Shown here in pieces: positions 58,301 to 64,000 of a stretch of DNA of 64,000 bases (within the stretch, counting starts at the first letter, position 1; each line of letters starts with the position of its first letter). The notes beneath the pieces were generated by a model. It made no database searches, was not told the DNA's origin, and saw only the letters and a program-made list of their open reading frames with translations. Made by a program: the position numbers and the translations under genes. The DNA is from Chlamydomonas sphaeroides. Lineage: Eukaryota > Chlorophyta > Chlorophyceae > Chlamydomonadales > Chlamydomonadaceae. The DNA lies in NCBI GenBank assembly GCA_001662425.1, contig BDDC01000038.1, forward strand, positions 82,960 through 146,959, given 5' to 3'.

Positions 58301-59083
58301 GCGAACCTCCGCAGCGAGGACACGGACACGCGGCTGCCGCATCGCGACCCCCATGTGCCGCGTTGCGGCATCATTGAGCAGCTCCAGCATCTCGGCAACC
58401 ACAGCACGCGGCGACCCCATGCCCGCTGTCTGCCCCAAGGCAGCTGCCGAGGCCGCGTGAGGCACGGCAGCCTAAACGCACGGGGCAGGCAGGCAGGCTA
58501 CCGCGTCGTTTGCGCTTGACCTCGGAGGTCGGAGGTGTGGAGCTAAGAGAGGGCCGGCCTACAACGCGCGTGGCCTAGCCGTGGGCCCGTCGTTCGGGGA
58601 CGGCGTGGGCCGGGGCCGTGACAGTCACAGGACCTGGGCGCCCGGGCGGCGGCGGTTGGCCCAGGGACGCACCTCAGTGACTCCGTGGCGCATGCAGTGG
58701 ATAATCTAGGGGGAATGGCAGGAGCAGCACGGGAGGCGCAGTGCGTGTTAATGAGCGGAGGAACAAATTGTAGGTGGGAAGGCGGGGCATGGTGCTGGGG
58801 GTTGTGCAAGGCAACATGTGCTGGAGCCGTGTGCTGGCATGGGGGTGGCCGGGAGGTGGGACGGGTTGTAAATTAAAAAGAGAGAAAGGCGCTGTCGGTG
58901 AACGGTCAGGCGGAAGGGGAGCGGGGGTTTCGTTGGTGGAGGGCAACAGCAGGCGAGGCCACACACCTTGACTGGCTCCTGCTGGCGTTGCGCGGCCACC
59001 AGCACCGCCGTGCGCCGTAGCGCTGGGCTACGCAACCGCAGCGCGGCCGGCCGCGACCGCAGGCGCGCCGTTGTGGACTGCAT
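52367..59083 (-). CDS. Histidine phosphatase / phosphoglycerate mutase-like protein, 259 aa, probable organelle targeting
   Basis: Eight exons: 59083-58967, 58705-58673, 58060-58002, 54728-54644, 54332-54228, 54051-53987, 52926-52844 and 52599-52367, with all phases consistent and TGA at the end. Residues 1-39 are rich in Arg, Ser, Thr and Ala (MQSTTARLRSRPAALRLRSP), a transit-peptide-like leader. The catalytic core begins CMRHGVTE, with R45-H46-G47; H46 is the expected phospho-acceptor. Further family signatures are LTPRGKQGAEAA, VVSPLTRALQTA (R107), PLARER (E132) and VAHWGLLQELTG, with the second catalytic H209. Plant relatives are annotated as phosphoglycerate-mutase-like proteins, but true glycolytic activity is not implied; substrate is unknown. 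The family-typical MNEYLSVYRWDAPDF lies 3.3 kb upstream of YDTVLTPRG, and only the CT|G junction restores both motifs. The intron between exons 6 and 7 includes an assembly gap. Confidence 0.92.
53347..53915. other. Assembly gap (569 N) in a phosphatase intron
   Basis: The gap lies between the exons ending PDG and starting YDFSSLPD. The AG|G phase joins directly, so no exon need be missing. Its right edge abuts a minisatellite unit, which may have caused the gap. Confidence 0.99.
53916..53951 (+). repeat. Minisatellite unit at gap edge
   Basis: TATGTTGATTATTACGAACA followed by CACAC sits directly at the end of the N run, in a phosphatase intron. Confidence 0.75.
55066..55071 (-). terminator. 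Pol III terminator (T6) of tRNA-Ala
   Basis: Six T on the minus strand, 11 bases after the discriminator base of the tRNA gene, the standard RNA polymerase III stop. Confidence 0.8.
55083..55155 (-). tRNA. tRNA-Ala (anticodon AGC)
   Basis: A 73-nt cloverleaf without intron. The acceptor stem GGGGTCG pairs with CGACTCC (one G-T pair) and the discriminator is A. The D arm holds TAGCTCAAATGGTAGAGC. The anticodon stem CCGC/GCGG encloses TTAGCAT, giving anticodon AGC. The T arm GGGGG/CCCTC encloses ATCAATG, as in other nuclear tRNA-Ala. The D arm and T arm serve as internal A and B boxes. It lies within, and on the same strand as, the third intron of the phosphatase gene. Confidence 0.96.
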
Positions 59084-59986
59084 GTTGCGTGCGATGGATG
59101 ACCACGGCCGGTCGCTGGGGCCAAGCGAGCCTACGACAAAGCTCGTGAGTATGGGTACACAGCAGGAATGCGTTGCCATTTGCAATGCGTCCGTTTTCAT
59201 TGCAGCTTCAATGGGCTTAACTGTGCGATTGCAGGCAAACCCCAATCCAGCAGAACCCGCAAAACAGCAAGCAACATCGTTTTCCAAACTTGCTTGCGTA
59301 TCTGTGCCAGTTGTCTCCCTGCGACCACAAAACTACCATGCTCGCCGGCGGCAGGCTGCCCTGCACGGGGCGCCGCGTCGTAGCAGACGCGACAGTACCA
59401 CAGACAGCGACGTGGCTGGAGCGGCGGCCGGTTGCGCGCCAGGTGCGTGGGAGGAAGCACGCCGGGCGCACGTGGGCTCGGGGCACCGCCGTCCAGGCAG
59501 GGGGACCGCCAGACGCCGCCGACGCTTCCCTGCCCTAATCCCGGCGGAGCGCCCATCACCCGCGAAACCCCCGATGAGCTCCCGAGCGGCCGTAGGCCCG
59601 GCCAGGCCGTGCAGGGCGGCCGCTCTGCCAGCCGGGCGCCCGTTCACCGGAGCTGCCGCGCAGCGCAATGCGGCCGCCCGGCCCTCTGGCGCCGGCACAT
59701 TCCAACCCGCCGCCTGACACGCTGGCGCCTGTGGCCCTTCCTGGAGCCATGAAACTACCGGAGCCGCAGCGCATCACGTGGCCTGCCCCATCCCGTGGGC
59801 CCCTGCTCCACTCGGCAGCCCCTGTCTCGCGCTAACCTTCCTAATCGCAGCGGCCACTTCGTCCTCTACGAATGAGCCAGGGCGCTGCCCGGCCCGCCCC
59901 GAATCCACACACTGCACCTATCCTCATGCCCCGTGACCTGACCCATCGCCCCCTCCCGCGCCTCGTGGCCCTGCGGCCTTCACGCC
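59084..59986. other. Divergent intergenic region (phosphatase / RlmN-like)
   Basis: A 0.9-kb spacer between outward-reading genes, expected to hold both promoters. The stretch 59130-59340 is AT-richer and lies just upstream of the phosphatase start. An in-frame upstream ATG at 59200 or 59287 could extend the phosphatase N-terminus. No named regulatory box is visible. Confidence 0.5.
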
Positions 59987-62900
59987 GTGCAGACCTGCGG
60001 CCCCGCGGCGCCCCCAGCGCGCACGGTGGTGGCAACGGCGGCGGCCCCCGCCGCCGCCGCGCCGACCGCTGCGCCGCCGCCGGCTACGGAACTAGCAGCT
60101 GATCCAGCGGCGCCGGCCCAGGCGCCGACCTGGGTGCCACCTGTTGACAGGTGCGGCTGGCGGCCTCCTCCTCAGGATGCGGGCACCGGGCAGCAGGAGC
60201 CCGCTGCTGCGTGGGGCAGCAGCCAGGAGGGGACGCAGCCGACAGCCGCCCGCGTGTCAACGAGGGGAGGAGCGAGTAATGGATACCCACTGCCCGCCTG
60301 GCGGACGTGTGCTGCGGCGCTGGCGGCTGTCCAGCAGCAGCCACGGCCGCACCGCAGCGCCCGTGGCGGACTGGACTGCTGCGCGCGCCTCCTCCACGTC
60401 ACCCAGGCAGAGGGTGCCTCCATGCCTTCTCCCCTCCGCAGGCCGGGGTTGTATGACGCGCAGGGGCGGCTGGCGCTCAAGGCGCTGACGCTGCCGGAGC
60501 TGGAGGCGTGGTGCGCGGCGGAGGGTGAGGCGGCGCGCGCGGGCAGCGTGCACGCGTGCAGGCGGGGCAGGGAGCTGGGCGCGGCGGGCGCGGTGCTGCG
60601 GAGAGGGGTCATGGCAGCAGGCGGGGGGCGAGGGGGAGGGGAGCGCCAACCTAGAGGCGCGGCGGGCGCCACGTGGGGCTACGGCAGGGGCGGCCAGCGG
60701 CCGGGCAGCCGAGGGCAGAAGGAGCGCCGCAGCGCGGGTGCGCCGGCAGCCCTGTGGTGCCCTGGTGGCCCTGCGCGCAAGCCTATCCCGTTCCTGCCCC
60801 CCGCCACCTCCCCCTTGCCTCGCCCTCCCTCCCGTACGCGCCCCACACCGCACGCCCCTTCTCCACCGCGCGCCCTCTGTTCCGCTTGCCCAGGCGAGGC
60901 GGCCCCCGCCAACCGCGCGCTGCAGCTGTGGCGCTGGATGTACGCCGACCCGCCCGCGGGCCACTGGATCGCCGACCTGGGCGAGACGCTGGGCCGGCAA
61001 AACGGCTTCAGCGCCAAGTTCGTGGAGCGAGTGGGGTGAGAGCGCTGAGCGGTGGCGCGCGGCTGCGGCACGGCAGCGGCTGTGTTGGGTGGCGGCCAGG
61101 GCAGGCTGCTGGGCCGGGGGGGCCCACTTGCCGCAGGCCGTGGCTGCCGTGGTTGCCGTGCAGACGCCGCTCTGCGCTGCCCTTGCTTGCCCGCCCCATG
61201 GCCGCCGCAGCCCCCGGGTCACGCTGGACGGCGGGCTGCGACTCAAGGAGGTGCGCGCGCCAGCGTTGGACCGCGACATGGGTGTTTGGTTGGGTACCAC
61301 GTTTGGGAGGATACGTTCGTTATCATATTGTATGCAAGCTAGTTGAATACTGTGGCAACCTCCCTGGTTCACTTCATGTTGGGCTTTGGGGCGTCCTTGG
61401 GCGGCTATGTGCCATGCACGGCATCGCCAGAGCCGCATCACACTTATGCTCGTGGACCCGTAGGTCTCCGGCTCTCCGCCTCCCCTCCGTGCCTCATCTC
61501 CGTGCCTCCCCTCATCTCCCCATATCTTTCCTCCCGCCCGCCCCCCAGGTGGTCCGCTCCTCCGACGGCACCCGCAAACTGGTCTTCTCCCTCACCGGCG
61601 GCGAGGGCTCCGGTGGCAGTGTGGAAGCGGTGCTCATCCCCGTGCTGCGGCAGGCGGGGCTGCGGGACCGGCTGACGCTGTGCGTGTCGAGCCAGGTGCG
61701 GGGGAGAGCGGGGGAGAGGCCCGCGGGGTGGGGTTGGGTTCGTGCCAGTTTTGGCGAGGGCTGCGGGACCTGCTGACGCTGTGCGTATCGAGGCAGGTGC
61801 GGGGGAGAGCGGGGAACTGGAGAACGGCGATGGGAGGGGCGTCGCGCCGTGGGCATGCGGCGATGAGCGACATGGTTGCGGGGCCCGGACCCACCTCCCT
61901 GCCCTGCCACATGGCCCTGTCTGTCGTCCCATCCCTCAGGTTGGCTGTGCCATGAACTGCCAGGTGGGGCGGGGCCACCTTGCGCAGGGTACTACGCTTC
62001 TACTGAATGCACGTCGGGGGCATGTTGGGCTGCTACTGGTGCCCCGGCATATGTCGCATGCAGCACGTGTGACGATACTGCGTGTAGGCGCTTGGCGGTG
62101 TCGCCCTTGCCCTGGAACACCCGCTGCTCCGCTGCCCGCGCGCAGTTCTGCTACACCGGCCGCATGGGGCTGCTGGGCAACCTGACCACGGGCCAGATCG
62201 TGGAGCAGGTGGTGGCGGCGCGCAGGTTCCTGGCCGCGGAGGGTGAGCCGGGGTGCAGCGTGGAGCCTGTGGAGGACGCGGCACGGTCACGGGCACTCCC
62301 TCTGCAGTGCCGACCCCTCGGAGCACGTGAGGTGGCCGCCAGAACTAGGAGGTTGCCTCAGGGGCCGTGCCCCATCCGGTTCTGCCCTCCAACTGCCCTC
62401 CAACTGCCCTCCAATTGCCCTCCAACTGCCCCCCAACTGCCCCCCAACTGCCCTCCAACTGCCCACCAACTGCCCCCCAACTGCCCTCCAACTGCCCCCC
62501 AACTGGCCCCCAACTGCTGACTCGCAGGCGACCGCACGCCGCTGACCAACCTGGTGTTCATGGGCATGGGCGAGCCGCTGCACAACACGGACGCCGTGCT
62601 GGCGGCGGCCGACATCGTGAGCCACTACATGGGGCTGCACATCAGCCACAACAAGGTACGGTAGTACGACAGTACGGTAATGGTTTGGGGCAGTAGCTGT
62701 ACGATACGGCAGCACCTGGTGGCCCTCATCCGCGTGCATCTCTCGCGCCCTCCCCATCCGGCTGCCGGCTGGGTCTGACACGCTCTCTCCCACTGCTCTC
62801 CCTCCCGCCCCTTCGGCCCGGCCCGACCAGATCACCATCAGCACCGTGGGCCTGGTGCCCGAGATGCGCCGCGTGGTGGAGTCCAGCCGGGTGCAGGTGG

Positions 62901-63840
62901 CGCTGTCGCTGCACGCCACTACAGGTGGGGCCGGTGGGGAAAGAGGAGGGAGATGGCGTGTGTGTATGCGGGCACGCACGGGCTGCGGCGCCCAGCCGGG
63001 AGGTGGCGCTGCCGCTGCAAGGCACCACGGGCTGGGGCGGACGGCGGGGGAGCGGAGTGTGTTATAGGCGTGTGCGCATACGGGCGCGTGTGCGCTGCTG
63101 CGCCCGGCCGGGTGCAGGCGGCGCTGCCGCTTGTCGCCAGCACATATGCGCTGCTTGGCCGGCAAGCGCCTCACCGAAGCGGAGACGGTTGCAGCAGGGC
63201 CCAACCCCCTGCACCCTCGCCTCCCTCGCCCCCCTCGCCCCCCCTCCCCTCCCCCAGACGAGGTGCGCGATTGGATCGTGCCCGTCAACCGCCGCTACGA
63301 CCTGGCCGCCCTCACCGCCGCGCTGGAGGAGCTCTTCCCCAAGCCCGGCACCGCAGCCGGCGGCGCCGCGGCGGCCTCGCCCCGGGCGCCCGCGCCCGCG
63401 GCGCCGCCGGCTGCCGCCTCCGCGTCCGAGGAGCGGTGGCTGCCGCCGCTCAGCGAGGCCCCTCCCTCCTCGTCCTCCGCCTCCACCCCCTCCCCCGCCT
63501 CCTCCGCGTCCTCCTCCTCGCCGCCCACGTCGCGGCTGCCCGGCGAGCGCAGCGTGCTGATCGGCTACACCATGCTGCACGGCGTGAACGACACGCTCGA
63601 AGATGCGCAAAGGTAGGGGCGGCCAAGACGGTGGGCGGTTGGGCGCATCGCGACCGTTGGACTCCGGCTGCTGTCTGGGGGGGGGTGCGGGGGCACGCCC
63701 CCGCCTCGCTCCCACACGTACGCGCGCCCACGCCCACGCCCTCATCCTCCGTTCCCACCCCGTTCCCACCCCGTTCCAACCCCTTCCCACCCCTGCCCTT
63801 CCTCAGGCTGGCAGACATGCTGTCTCGGGTAAACTGCAAG
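59987..63840 (+). CDS. rlmN: RlmN/Cfr-family radical-SAM methyltransferase (23S rRNA A2503-type), 3' partial, 436 aa visible
   Basis: Eleven exons: 59987-60150, 60442-60524, 60894-61035, 61211-61250, 61549-61695, 61940-61963, 62146-62242, 62528-62655, 62831-62924, 63258-63612 and 63807-63840, the gene continuing past the right edge. Family members methylate C2 of adenine 2503 in 23S rRNA and some tRNA adenines by a radical S-adenosylmethionine mechanism. Seen here: the N-terminal LKALTLPELEAWCA domain, LTLCVSSQ with C188, the 4Fe-4S motif C195-AMN-C199-QF-C202, FMGMGEPLHNT (G245-E248), ITISTVGLVPEMRR, VALSLHATTDEVR and GYTMLHGVNDTLEDAQ. The iron-sulfur motif is split by a 24-nt microexon (61940-61963). 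An Ala/Pro/Ser insertion of about 70 residues interrupts the exon at 63258. Residues 1-54 are Ala/Pro-rich and may target plastid or mitochondrion, where bacterial-type 23S rRNA resides. The start codon is tentative. Confidence 0.94.
62383..62518. repeat. 11-nt tandem repeat in RlmN-like intron
   Basis: About twelve copies of CAACTGCCCTC (or CAACTGCCCCC) fill the intron 62243-62527 up to the acceptor region. Confidence 0.9.
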
Positions 63841-64000
63841 GTGCGCTTCTGGGTGCCACCTGGGGGGGGGCAGATGAACGCGTGGGTGCGCTGGCGCGTG
63901 TATGTCTGTGCTTGGAGGAAGGAGGGGCGAGGCAGTGCAGTGTCGTCGGCCGGCATGGGGCCGCTGGCGGCGCGGTCCCTGCGCCGCGCAACGCCGGCTG

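Noticed and set aside
62383..62518. CRISPR-like regular repeat
   Set aside because: The 11-nt units are contiguous without spacers, so it is a simple tandem repeat inside an intron.

Overview
The window looks like nuclear DNA of a chlorophyte green alga, most likely Chlamydomonadales (volvocine relatives). Base composition is strongly GC-rich. Genes are intron-dense, with GTGCG/GTGAG/GTACG donors and C-rich acceptors. Proteins carry long Ala/Gly/Pro tracts, and one gene encodes a channelrhodopsin, a family typical of this order. Three assembly gaps (25853-26380, 41504-42019, 53347-53915) interrupt genes or introns. All gene models below were assembled by hand from splice consensus, reading-frame phase and family motifs; most internal exons join in perfect phase.

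Layout, left to right. A RING-finger protein (minus, 996 to beyond the left edge). A 753-residue low-complexity protein with MYG repeats (minus, 6664-4007). A truncated hemoglobin with a plastid-like N-terminal extension (plus, 7999-10302). A complete channelrhodopsin with 15 recognisable coding exons (minus, 18138-12785). A single-pass receptor-like TKL protein kinase (minus, 30740-22294). VPS54, the GARP tethering subunit, with a very long Ala/Glu/Pro tail (plus, 31576-45076). A frame-disrupted F-box/ankyrin-like gene (minus, 48232-46122). An orphan Cys-rich, Lys-rich protein (minus, 50848-49229). A histidine-phosphatase/phosphoglycerate-mutase-like protein (minus, 59083-52367) whose 3.3-kb third intron holds a tRNA-Ala(AGC) gene. 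An RlmN-type radical-SAM rRNA methyltransferase (plus, 59987 to beyond the right edge).

The genes do not form one pathway; this is an ordinary eukaryotic neighbourhood. Light sensing (channelrhodopsin), haem-based gas/NO chemistry (truncated hemoglobin), membrane signalling (receptor kinase) and Golgi-endosome tethering (VPS54) lie next to each other. Three gene pairs are divergent and may share promoters: 753-aa protein/hemoglobin, kinase/VPS54, and phosphatase/RlmN.

The most unusual features are these. The channelrhodopsin has Ser next to the Schiff-base lysine where the Chlamydomonas proteins have Asn. It also has a 20-nt microexon and a GC-AG intron. Truncated copies of neighbouring exon ends occur repeatedly inside introns of VPS54 and the RlmN gene. 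A dispersed AT-richer minisatellite family has units ending in GAACACACAC. The VPS54 protein carries a roughly 980-residue low-complexity tail.
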